The notes beneath the pieces are model-generated. The model ran no database searches. It was not told where the DNA came from and worked only from the letters and a program-made list of their open reading frames with translations. Source: an uncultured Tateyamaria sp. (GTDB lineage: Bacteria; Pseudomonadota; Alphaproteobacteria; Rhodobacterales; Rhodobacteraceae). From it: a stretch of 64,000 bases of DNA. The stretch is taken from contig NZ_CANNGP010000014.1 in assembly GCF_947504105.1 (NCBI RefSeq), forward strand, positions 1 through 64,000, read 5' to 3'. The first letter of the stretch is position 1, and every line of letters starts with the position of its first letter. Position numbers and translations under genes: made by a program. Shown here piece by piece: positions 8,686 through 16,669 of this stretch.

Positions 8686-9572
8686 GCGGCCTCTCCATAT
8701 ATCTGGGTGTATGCGGCGGTCAGGCCCGCCAATGTCATATCTTCGGCATCGGCTTGCTGGCACGGCACGCCCTGCGCCGCAAGGGCCGTTGCATAGGCAT
8801 CAGACAAGCGATCCGCCCCGATCAGCGCCACCTGCTGGCCCAGCCAATAGGGACGCATAGACGCCAGTTCGGCCCCGATCAAGAGGCCAGACAAACGTGC
8901 ACGTGCCGCATCTCCGGCCAAACCATCCAGCAACCCCTCGGCCCGCAGCGAAAACAGCGCCGCCGCCAGCCCTTCGGGCCGAGACAGGGACTGATCAACG
9001 CCGGATGCAAACGCCTCAGCATCCCAGCCCTCGCCCATCGAATGGCGCAACACGGACTGCTTGGACAAAAGGCCAAACATCTCGCCCGTCATGGCCGTAC
9101 GGAAGCTCACGATCTCGCCCGCGCTCACATGTACCCACTTCGTGTGTGTGCCAGGCAGGCAAATCACCCCGTCAAAGCCAGGGGACATCGCCAGATATCC
9201 GGCGATCTGCGTCTCTTCCCCGCGCATCACGTCGGCAGGCTTGGCCTGCTTCACACCAGGCAGGATACGCACATCCAGGTCAGTGCCGGACACCCGAACA
9301 GCCTCCGCAGCCGAAGGCGGCGCACAAGGCACAGCACTGTAAGGCGCCTCGGCCCACCCCTGCCGCGAGCCAACCATGCCACAGGCCAGAACCGGTGCGG
9401 GCAACACATCACCAACCAGATCCCGTAACGCAGGCTCAAACCCGGCCCGGTCCAGTGTCCCCATCCCCTGCGCAGACGACCGTCGATCCAGAACCGACCC
9501 ATCCCCGCGCATCAACCACGCGCGCACATGCGACGTTCCCCAATCCACCGCAATCCACGCAACATCCGCCAT
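8682..9572 (-). CDS. dgoK: 2-dehydro-3-deoxygalactonokinase
   Basis: This 296-residue sugar kinase of the DgoK family opens with WIAVDWGTSHVRAWL, the phosphate-1 motif of the ASKHA fold. A central PGTHTKWVHV segment is typical of KDGal kinases. It phosphorylates 2-keto-3-deoxygalactonate to KDPGal using ATP. It lies between galactose dehydrogenase (stop and start share base 9572) and dgoA (ATGA overlap), so translation is likely coupled along the operon. Confidence 0.92.
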   Translation of the reverse strand: MADVAWIAVDWGTSHVRAWLMRGDGSVLDRRSSAQGMGTLDRAGFEPALRDLVGDVLPAPVLACGMVGSRQGWAEAPYSAVPCAPPSAAEAVRVSGTDLDVRILPGVKQAKPADVMRGEETQIAGYLAMSPGFDGVICLPGTHTKWVHVSAGEIVSFRTAMTGEMFGLLSKQSVLRHSMGEGWDAEAFASGVDQSLSRPEGLAAALFSLRAEGLLDGLAGDAARARLSGLLIGAELASMRPYWLGQQVALIGADRLSDAYATALAAQGVPCQQADAEDMTLAGLTAAYTQIYGEAA

Positions 9573-10342
9573 CAGCCCGTCACCACAACGCCGCCATCAA
9601 TCACCATCGACTGACCCGTCATCATGCGGCTGGTCTTCGACGCCAGAAAAAGCGTCGCCCCAACGATATCGCGCGGCTCCAGATGCTCTTTCAGGCACTG
9701 ACGTTCCATATGCGCCGCCAATCCCTCGGGCGTCGCCCATTTGTCGAGCTGCTTCTGGGTCAACACCCAACCCGGCGCCAGCGCATTCACCCGGATCTTG
9801 TCGGGACCGAACTCGCGTGCCAACGACCGGGTCATCCCGTTGATGCCGCTATTCGACCCCGTATAGATCGGATAGCCTGCATTCCCCATCATGTAGCTGA
9901 TGGAGGAGAAATTGATGATTGACCCGCCACCGGCGGCCTGCATCCCCGGGATCACCGCCTGACAGGCAAAGAAATACGCCTTGAAGTTGATGGCAATCAT
10001 CCAATCCCAAAACTCGGAATCCACGTCCATCGTGGCATGCCGCTTGTCATTGGCCGCGTTGTTCACCAGCGCGGTGATCGGACCATGGGCCTCTGCCGCC
10101 TGCGCAATGCAAGACTTCAACAGTTCTGTATCGGTGATGTCGCATTGCATGAACAGCGGACGCACCCCGTGCTTCTGCTCCATCTCGTCCGTGAACTCAG
10201 TGGCATCCGAGCGACCGACAAAAGCGACCTGTGCCCCCTGCTCCATGAAGCCTTCCGTCAGTGACGCACCAATGCCAGCGCCACCGCCAGTGATAAACAC
10301 CGACGCGCCCTTCAGATCGTGAAATGTGGCTGTCTCTTTCAT
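9572..10342 (-). CDS. SDR oxidoreductase, probable D-galactose 1-dehydrogenase
   Basis: This 256-residue classical short-chain dehydrogenase has a cofactor site TGGGAGIG, a downstream NNAA, the serine region SSISYMMGN and the catalytic tyrosine in GYPIYTGSNSGI. The position four residues after that tyrosine is Asn, not the Lys of the usual YxxxK motif (codon AAT). It resembles rhizobial galactose dehydrogenases in its first 30 residues. In this cluster it should oxidise galactose released by the two galactosidases to galactonolactone. A GAGAG precedes the ATG. Function is inferred from the pathway; the Lys-to-Asn change may be a subfamily feature or may affect activity. Confidence 0.83.
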   Translation of the reverse strand: MKETATFHDLKGASVFITGGGAGIGASLTEGFMEQGAQVAFVGRSDATEFTDEMEQKHGVRPLFMQCDITDTELLKSCIAQAAEAHGPITALVNNAANDKRHATMDVDSEFWDWMIAINFKAYFFACQAVIPGMQAAGGGSIINFSSISYMMGNAGYPIYTGSNSGINGMTRSLAREFGPDKIRVNALAPGWVLTQKQLDKWATPEGLAAHMERQCLKEHLEPRDIVGATLFLASKTSRMMTGQSMVIDGGVVVTG

Positions 10343-10365
10343 GGCATCACTCTCAATTCAAAGGG

Positions 10366-12450
10366 TCAGGCAAGGTCACCCTTGATCACCCACATCCGTT
10401 CAGGAAAACTCCATGGCAGCGTTAGGCCATGATACATCAGATACGCCCCGCTCACCACGAACGGCCCGGTTTTGAGCGCATTCTGGCCGCGCGATAACGC
10501 GTCTGCATCCGCGCGGTTGATCAGCTCAACACGATACTTGGCATCGGGGCTGAGACGGGTCAGCCGCAAGGGGCGCGGCGCAATCTGATCCGAGGTCGCG
10601 GCCTTGCCCGCAAAGACGACAAACTGCCCGCCACCCTCTTCCAAATGCTGCTCGGCAAAGACGGCCGGATCAGCGCTATCGAGGCGCAAAATGTCTGCGC
10701 CATACATCCAGTCGCGGTTGTACTTCCACCACCCCGTCACCTCGGTCAGAACCTGCGCTTCCTCGTCGGTCAACTCGCGCGGGTCCATCTCGAACCCCAT
10801 GTGCCGCTGGGCCGCGACCCACGCCCGGAAACGGATGTCGAGCGTGCGTCCGGACGTATGGCACGTGCGCGGCCCGACATGGGACCCGGTGACAGCCATT
10901 GGTAAGAAGATCGACGCATTGTGCTGAATACGCAGCCGCTCAACCGCATCATTGCTGTCACTCAGCCACACCCGCTGCGTCCGTTCCATGATGCCGAAAT
11001 CGATCCGGCCACCGCCCGAGGCGCAGCTTTCAATCTCAACATCCGGAAACTCACGCCGCAAGCGGTCCAGCAAGGTGTAAGACCCACGCGTCTGTGCCGC
11101 ATCGGGCATGGGCAGCACACGGTTGTGGTCCCACTTGATGTATTCGATGTCGTGGCGGCTCAGAATATCGCTCATCCGCGCAAACAGGAACGATTGCACC
11201 GCTGGCAGCGCCATGTTCAACGCCATCTGCTGACGGCCCATGATCTGGTCCTCGCCCCCCAGCGCCCAATCCGGGTGCGCGCGGAAGATGTCGGAGTTCT
11301 GGTTGATCATCTCTGGCTCGAACCAGATGCCGAATGTCATGCCCAGCGACTTCACGTGATCAATCAGCGGGGTCAGGCCTTGCGGGTACTTGCGCGGGTC
11401 AACCTCCCAGTCGGACAACGCCTGCGTGTCATCGTCCCGGTTCCCGAACCAGCCATCGTCGAGCACGAAGCGTTCTGCTCCCAGCTTGGCGGCGCGCTCG
11501 GCAATATCCTTCAACTCATCCAGGTTGTGGTCGAAATAGACGGCTTCCCAGCAATTATAGTGCACGGGACGCGGCGCATCAGGGCGCGGGAACGTGACGA
11601 TCCGGTCGCGCAGATGGCGCTGGAAGGCGACGGCGCAGCCGTTCAAGCCATCATCTGAGAACACGGCATAGACCTTGCCCGTGGCAAAATGCTTCTGCGC
11701 CGCCCCTTCAACACGCGCCGCGTGACCAAACTGAATTTGTCGACGTCCATCGGGCAATTCCTCCGCCACCATACGGTGCCCGCCGGACCAGCCATAGTGG
11801 AAGGCATACGCATGGCCAGATGCATTGGATGCGCCACGCACAGGCACGATCAGGCCTGGAAAGTGTTCGTGACCCGTCCGACCTGTCCGGTTCTCGCGAT
11901 AGCGAATACCGGGCGACCATGGCGTGCGGTTCATCTGGAATTCACCACACCAGCGCCCGGCAAAGTCGATCATCTCGTCCGCAAGTTGCGGCGCTGGAAA
12001 GACGGGGGCAGACAGCCAGTGCAGGTGCATTGGTTCCGAAGCATGCAGCTCCGCGCTCGCCTCGATCATATGCGTATCGGCGTCTATGGCGAACCGGGCG
12101 CGGTATGTCAGCACCCGGTCGCCGTCCATGTAGGTCAGCACCAGCACGTTGTCGGCCAGATCCGCCTGTTCCAGGCAGAACTTGGGCAGGAACGGCGTGC
12201 CGTCCCCATGCCTGATGATCAGGCCCGGCTGACCGGGAAAAGATCGTGTCGCCTCCGGACAGATGCTGAGTTCGGGATTCGCATCCAGCATGCCGCCCGT
12301 CACATCAAGTGTATAAGCCTCGTAGAGAGTCGTCAGATCTTCTTCGTCCGGCAGATGCGGTCCCCAATAGACAACCTCTGCCAATCGACCCCTGTCGGAG
12401 CCGAGGACCAAAGTCTGACGCCCGTCATCCAGGCGCCAACATCTTATCAC
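10366..12450 (-). CDS. Alpha-galactosidase, glycoside hydrolase family 36
   Basis: This 694-residue GH36 enzyme has the catalytic nucleophile D441 in IKWDHNR and the acid/base D498 in WLSDSNDAVER. Upstream it carries VLDDGWF and GIWFEPEMI, both family signatures of the TIM barrel, preceded by an N-terminal beta-sandwich. No signal peptide is present, so it cleaves alpha-galactosides such as melibiose or raffinose after ABC import. The start is a GTG overlapping the permease stop as GTGA. It ends 23 bp before the galactose dehydrogenase gene. The length is typical for bacterial GH36 enzymes. Confidence 0.93.
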   Translation of the reverse strand: MIRCWRLDDGRQTLVLGSDRGRLAEVVYWGPHLPDEEDLTTLYEAYTLDVTGGMLDANPELSICPEATRSFPGQPGLIIRHGDGTPFLPKFCLEQADLADNVLVLTYMDGDRVLTYRARFAIDADTHMIEASAELHASEPMHLHWLSAPVFPAPQLADEMIDFAGRWCGEFQMNRTPWSPGIRYRENRTGRTGHEHFPGLIVPVRGASNASGHAYAFHYGWSGGHRMVAEELPDGRRQIQFGHAARVEGAAQKHFATGKVYAVFSDDGLNGCAVAFQRHLRDRIVTFPRPDAPRPVHYNCWEAVYFDHNLDELKDIAERAAKLGAERFVLDDGWFGNRDDDTQALSDWEVDPRKYPQGLTPLIDHVKSLGMTFGIWFEPEMINQNSDIFRAHPDWALGGEDQIMGRQQMALNMALPAVQSFLFARMSDILSRHDIEYIKWDHNRVLPMPDAAQTRGSYTLLDRLRREFPDVEIESCASGGGRIDFGIMERTQRVWLSDSNDAVERLRIQHNASIFLPMAVTGSHVGPRTCHTSGRTLDIRFRAWVAAQRHMGFEMDPRELTDEEAQVLTEVTGWWKYNRDWMYGADILRLDSADPAVFAEQHLEEGGGQFVVFAGKAATSDQIAPRPLRLTRLSPDAKYRVELINRADADALSRGQNALKTGPFVVSGAYLMYHGLTLPWSFPERMWVIKGDLA

Positions 12451-13295
12451 TTAACAGCCCCCAGCGTCAGACCGGCAATGAAATGCCGCTGCATGAGAAA
12501 GAAGCAGACAACCGGTGGGATCGCCGCCAGCAAGGACGCCGCAGACACCAGGTGCCAGTTGTTCACGAATTGCCCGTTCAGCGCCCGCACACCCGCCGTG
12601 ATCGGCTTGGCACTTTCGCCTTGGGTCAGCACGTTGGCCCAGAAAAAGTCGTTCCAGACAAAGGTAAAGATCAGCACGGCGAGCGCCGCGATGGCGGGCC
12701 GGACCAGCGGCAGAACGACGTACCAGAAGATACGCCATTCCGCGACACCCTCGATCCGCGCAGATTCCACTAGGTCGAACGGCAGCGCTTTAATGAAGTT
12801 ACGCATGAACAGCGTGCAGAAGCCCGTCTGGAACGCCGCGTGGAACAGGAACTGCCCGGCGATCGTATCATAGAGGCCCGTCTGCACCGACATGTCCCGC
12901 ACCGGCACCATCAGGATCTGGAAAGGAATGAAGTTGCCCGCCACGAACAGGAAGAACAACGGCAGTGCGACCCGGAACCGGTAGATTGCCAGCGCATAGC
13001 CCGCAAGGCATGCAAGGGCTACGGAAATGATAACGGTGGGTACGGTGATCAGCACAGAGTTGATCATGTACTGCGCCGCAGCCGATTGCGTGAAAACAGC
13101 TGTGTAGTTTTCGACGATGGCAAACTCAGACGGCCAGCCGAACACATTGCCCGAGTTGATGTCCGCCGCCGACCGGATCGACGTCAGGAAAATCGCCAAC
13201 AAAGGCAGAAGCCACATAATCAGGGCAACGGGCAGGAACGCTTGGTAGGCTGCCTTGGCACCGGGGCCCGACTTTTCAATAGGACGCGGAAACAT
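12447..13295 (-). CDS. Carbohydrate ABC transporter permease, MalG type
   Basis: This 282-residue inner-membrane permease has about six TM helices and the ATPase-contact EAA loop ARIEGVAEWRIFWYVVLPL. The chosen start gives MFPRPIEK; the longer frame is a shadow of the upstream permease. It starts one base after that permease's stop and overlaps the alpha-galactosidase start at its 3' end. Together with the MalF-type partner and the ATPase encoded at 16.7 kb it forms the galactoside import channel. Sugar specificity is inferred only from the linked galactosidases. Confidence 0.9.
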   Translation of the reverse strand: MFPRPIEKSGPGAKAAYQAFLPVALIMWLLPLLAIFLTSIRSAADINSGNVFGWPSEFAIVENYTAVFTQSAAAQYMINSVLITVPTVIISVALACLAGYALAIYRFRVALPLFFLFVAGNFIPFQILMVPVRDMSVQTGLYDTIAGQFLFHAAFQTGFCTLFMRNFIKALPFDLVESARIEGVAEWRIFWYVVLPLVRPAIAALAVLIFTFVWNDFFWANVLTQGESAKPITAGVRALNGQFVNNWHLVSAASLLAAIPPVVCFFLMQRHFIAGLTLGAVK

Positions 13296-13296
13296 C

Positions 13297-14292
13297 TCAG
13301 CGGCCCCCCTTCTCGTCTTGGTACATGCGCCACAGGAAGTAGCTGATGAAAAACAGCATGATGCCGAACAGAACAGTCGCCACGGATGACCCGTACCCAT
13401 ACCGCTCACCATATTCCGAGATCGCGACCTCGAACATGTAATGCGATAGTACGTTGGTCGATCCAAACGGGCCGCCCTGGGTCATGATGGCGATCATATC
13501 GAACGATCGCAGCGCTCCGATCACCGTCACAACCACGGCAATGAAGGTCGCGGGTTTCAGCTGCGGAACAACGACATACCACAGCATCTTCCAACCCTTC
13601 GCGCCATCAAGGCGCGCCGCTTCGATCTGGTCAGCGGCGACATTGTTCAGGCCAGTGAGATACAGGATCATGCAGTAGGCGATCTGAGGCCACAGACCGG
13701 CGGCGATGATACCGTAGGTAGCCCATTCAGGGCTGGACAGGATATCGGGCGCAGGGCGCGAACATACGAAGGTCGTGTTGCCCAGAATGTTTGTTGTTTC
13801 CTCGCAGAAAACTGCCTTCCACAAGGTCCCCACCACGCCGAAATCCGGGTTGTAGAACCAGCCGAAGATCAGACCGACAACCACTTGGCTAATCACGAAT
13901 GGAAAGAAAAACATCGACTTGTAGAACCGCATCCCCGTGACCGTCTGGTTCAGGAACAGCGCGATGAACAGGCCCAGCGGAACGGCCAACATGTAAAGGA
14001 TCAGCCAAGCGATGTTGTTGCGCAGGGACGTCCAGAAATTCGGGTCATACCAAAGCTTCGCATAGTTCTCAAACCCGACCCAAACAGCGGTGGAGTTCCC
14101 ATCTACATCGTAGAGACCGTTCCACTTGTAGAGCGACAGCCAGAGCGATTCAAAAATCGGTATGACCACGTAGATCGAGAAAAAGATAAGGGCCGGGATC
14201 AAGAATATCCAAGGGGCGATGGCTAGCTTGTTGCGCTTGAGCCAACCCGGTTCGGGCCGGGAATTCGTGTCGGGCAAGACCGCATGTGTCAT
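13297..14292 (-). CDS. Carbohydrate ABC transporter permease, MalF type
   Basis: This 331-residue MalF-type permease has six or more TM helices and the EAA loop AARLDGAKGWKMLWYVVVP. The ATG at 14292 is preferred over one 42 bases upstream because TAGGAG lies about eight bases before it. It is separated from the substrate-binding protein gene by a ~140-bp gap that holds a strong hairpin, which would lower permease expression relative to the binding protein. It pairs with the downstream MalG-type permease. Confidence 0.9.
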   Translation of the reverse strand: MTHAVLPDTNSRPEPGWLKRNKLAIAPWIFLIPALIFFSIYVVIPIFESLWLSLYKWNGLYDVDGNSTAVWVGFENYAKLWYDPNFWTSLRNNIAWLILYMLAVPLGLFIALFLNQTVTGMRFYKSMFFFPFVISQVVVGLIFGWFYNPDFGVVGTLWKAVFCEETTNILGNTTFVCSRPAPDILSSPEWATYGIIAAGLWPQIAYCMILYLTGLNNVAADQIEAARLDGAKGWKMLWYVVVPQLKPATFIAVVVTVIGALRSFDMIAIMTQGGPFGSTNVLSHYMFEVAISEYGERYGYGSSVATVLFGIMLFFISYFLWRMYQDEKGGR

Positions 14293-14402
14293 GGGCACAC
14301 TCCTAAGCTTGGGCATCTGTCCCCGCGGGGACATGTCTAACCTTTGGAAAACACAAGGATTAATCTGTGCTTACAGAAGGTTAATCGCAAAAACAAAGAG
14401 CA

Positions 14403-14425
14403 GGGTGGGCACGTAATGCCCACCC
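14403..14425 (-). terminator. Intercistronic hairpin between binding-protein and permease genes
   Basis: A perfect 9-bp stem GGGTGGGCA/TGCCCACCC with a 5-nt loop lies 11 bases beyond the binding-protein stop. On the minus strand it is followed by the T-rich CTCTTTGTTTTTGCG. It looks like a partial terminator or mRNA-stabilising stem, as seen between binding protein and permease genes in maltose-type operons. Confidence 0.65.
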
Positions 14426-14435
14426 CCAAAAGGTT

Positions 14436-15665
14436 TTAGTAAACCTCGGCTTGGACTTCATCCAGGCGCTTCAGGATCGCGTCTTTCTTGGACGGGTCCA
14501 GCATGAACTCCTGGAAGCCTTCCATGCCAGCCTTGGCCATCGCCGCAGGTGCGTCACGGTCATAGAACTGAGCCAGACCGGTGGCACCGTTCAACAGGGC
14601 AAAACCTTCTTGGATGAACTTGTCATCCGAGATGCCAGCCTTGGAGTTGATCGGCAGCTGACCCATGGTCTTGTTCCATTCGGTCTGCACGTCCGGGCGC
14701 GCAACGAAGGCCAGGAACTTCTTGGCGTCTTCGACGTTCTTGGCGTTGGTGGGGATGAAGAATGCGTCTGCAGGCGCTTCTTCAGCCGGAGGCACGTTGG
14801 CGTCGATTGTCGGGAACGGCATGAAGTCGATCTGGTCTTCGGTCAGGCCGGCGTTCTTGTAGCCGTCGACCGAGAAGTTGCCCATCACGTACATCGCCGC
14901 ATCACCGTTGGCGAAAGGCGCAATCGCGTCCTGCCAGGACATCGAGGCGTGGTTGTCGACAAAGCCACACTCGTTGATCAGCTGCTCCCAGTTGTCGAAG
15001 GTCGCAACGATGCGCGGATCGGTGTACTTGATCTCGCCTGCTGTCAGTGCGTTGTGCACGTCATAGCCGTTGGTGCGCAGGTTGATGTAGTCGAACACAC
15101 CGGCGGCGGTCCAAAGGAACTTGGTGCCGATGGTGAAGGGCGTGACGCCGTTCTCTTTCATCTTGCCGCAGGCCGCCAGCAACTCGTCCCATGTCTGGGG
15201 CTCTTCCAGCTCAAGCAGGCCAAAGATGTCTTTGCGGTAGTAGATGCCCCACTGGTAGTAGGAATAGGGCACACCCCAGATCTTGCCGTCGCGGCTCATG
15301 GTTGCCTTGATCGCCGACAGATCTTCGGAGAAGCCGTTTTCTTCCCACACGTCATCGACGGGCTGGAACAATCCTGCGTCAACAAAGGGTGCCATGCGGT
15401 TGCCCGGGTACCAGCTGGTCACGTCGGGCGCATCAGCGGTCAGGAAGTTGCGGATCGCTGTCTTGTGCGCTTCACGGTCGTTGATGTTGACGATGACGTT
15501 GATGTCAGGGTTTTCAGCCTTGAACATCTCTACTGCATCTTCAAAGCCCTTTTTGGGGCCAGGGTTCAGGTCATCGAAGTTGATGACCAGGTCACGGGCA
15601 AATACGGTGCCGGCAACAGCCGACAGTGCAATGGCCGCAACTGCGGTTTTAAGATTAAGGAACAT
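14436..15665 (-). CDS. ABC transporter extracellular sugar-binding protein
   Basis: This 409-residue family 1 solute-binding protein carries a Sec signal peptide (MFLNLKTAVAAIALSAV, cleaved after VFA). The mature part has the usual fold signatures: a DVTSWYPGNRM segment, IWGVPYSYYQWGIYYRKD and a C-terminal helical region. GGGAGGAGAACC directly precedes the ATG and is an excellent ribosome site, which rules out the longer open frame. It is the first gene of the galactoside operon and would deliver periplasmic galactosides to the permeases. It diverges from the iclR-type regulator across ~200 bp of palindrome-rich DNA. The specific ligand cannot be read from sequence. Confidence 0.92.
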   Translation of the reverse strand: MFLNLKTAVAAIALSAVAGTVFARDLVINFDDLNPGPKKGFEDAVEMFKAENPDINVIVNINDREAHKTAIRNFLTADAPDVTSWYPGNRMAPFVDAGLFQPVDDVWEENGFSEDLSAIKATMSRDGKIWGVPYSYYQWGIYYRKDIFGLLELEEPQTWDELLAACGKMKENGVTPFTIGTKFLWTAAGVFDYINLRTNGYDVHNALTAGEIKYTDPRIVATFDNWEQLINECGFVDNHASMSWQDAIAPFANGDAAMYVMGNFSVDGYKNAGLTEDQIDFMPFPTIDANVPPAEEAPADAFFIPTNAKNVEDAKKFLAFVARPDVQTEWNKTMGQLPINSKAGISDDKFIQEGFALLNGATGLAQFYDRDAPAAMAKAGMEGFQEFMLDPSKKDAILKRLDEVQAEVY

Positions 15666-15763
15666 GGTTCTCCTCCCGTTGGTTCCATTACGCTTTGCCG
15701 CCGAGCGTGCATTTTCCTGTCGACGACGAAAAGTCAGTTTTTCTTTGACACCGGCCCCTGCAT

Positions 15764-15806
15764 TGTGGAAGTTCCACATAGTGAAACCGGTTTCCAACTA
15801 TTGGAA
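15764..15806. promoter_or_regulatory. Cluster of three palindromes, candidate IclR-type operator
   Basis: Three perfect dyads are packed in 43 bp between the divergent binding-protein and regulator genes: TGTGGAA-G-TTCCACA (15764-15778), GAAACCGGTTTC (15783-15794) and TTCCAA-CTA-TTGGAA (15792-15806). TGGAA/TTCCA half-sites recur in the first and third and resemble operators bound by IclR-family regulators. The site could control both the galactoside operon and the regulator itself. Confidence 0.6.
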
Positions 15807-15868
15807 CCCTACGAGGGACAGGACCGACACGTCAACAGGTTTCATGGCTTGTCTTTGGGAGGAGACAG

Positions 15869-16657
15869 ATGAACACGGCAGCTCCCCGTACGGGGGAAGG
15901 AACAATTGCCAAGGCGCTTGACGTGCTGGACCTTGTGGCCCAGCTGGAGCGTCCTGTGCGGTTTTCCGAACTGCTGGCCCTGTCTTCCCATCCCAAGGCG
16001 ACACTGTACCGTTTGGTGCAGACCCTTACCGCCCTTGGCATGTTGCGCTATGATGCAGATCGGCAGACCTATGCACCCGGTTTGCGCCTTGTAAGCTTGG
16101 CTCATGCGGCTTGGCGACAGAGTTCGCTGGCCCCGATTGCCCGCCCCTTTATCGATGATCTGAGCGCGCGTGTGGGCGAGACCGTACACCTTGCCCAGAT
16201 GGATGGAGGGCAGGTTCTGTATGTGGATAAGCGCAACGCCGCCGAGCCGCTTGAGATGTTCAGCCAAGCAGGCAAGGTTGGCCCGGGATATTGCACCGGC
16301 GTGGGCAAGGCGATGCTCGCCTTTCTGAGCGACGAGGCACTGGAAGTGGCCCTGTCCCAACAGGCGTGGTTTGCGCACACGGCCAACACCCACACCAGCC
16401 GCGATTCGTTGTGCGCCGAGTTCGAGGCGATTCGGTCCGAGGGCGTCGCTTATGACCGGGAAGAGCACGAGCCGGGCATCATCTGTATTGCCGCCCCGAT
16501 ACTGTCGGAGGCGGGCCGCTCTATCGGCGCGCTGAGCGTCACCACATCCACCATGCGCAAGTCACTTGCTGATCTGAGCCAGCTTGCGCCGCATCTTCAA
16601 TCCACTGCGCGCGACATCGCGAGTGCCGCTGCCAATTGGCAGTTTCCAACTCAATAA
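15869..16657 (+). CDS. IclR family transcriptional regulator of the galactoside cluster
   Basis: This 262-residue IclR-type regulator has an N-terminal winged helix-turn-helix (FSELLALSSHPKATLYRLVQ, about residues 31-50) and a C-terminal effector-binding GAF-like domain with the conserved GPGYCTGVGKAMLA segment. GGGAGGAGACAG precedes the ATG. It is transcribed away from the importer/galactosidase operon and towards the importer ATPase, from which only 12 bp separate it. It probably senses galactose or a pathway intermediate and acts at the palindromes in the divergent intergenic region; effector and sign of regulation are unknown. Confidence 0.88.
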   Translation: MNTAAPRTGEGTIAKALDVLDLVAQLERPVRFSELLALSSHPKATLYRLVQTLTALGMLRYDADRQTYAPGLRLVSLAHAAWRQSSLAPIARPFIDDLSARVGETVHLAQMDGGQVLYVDKRNAAEPLEMFSQAGKVGPGYCTGVGKAMLAFLSDEALEVALSQQAWFAHTANTHTSRDSLCAEFEAIRSEGVAYDREEHEPGIICIAAPILSEAGRSIGALSVTTSTMRKSLADLSQLAPHLQSTARDIASAAANWQFPTQ

Positions 16658-16669
16658 GGGAGGACCACC

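Noticed and set aside
14451-15872. A 473-codon open frame on the plus strand opposite the sugar-binding protein gene
   Set aside because: It is antisense to a gene with signal peptide, strong ribosome site and clear family motifs; the translation has no recognisable domain. Long antisense frames are common in GC-rich DNA.
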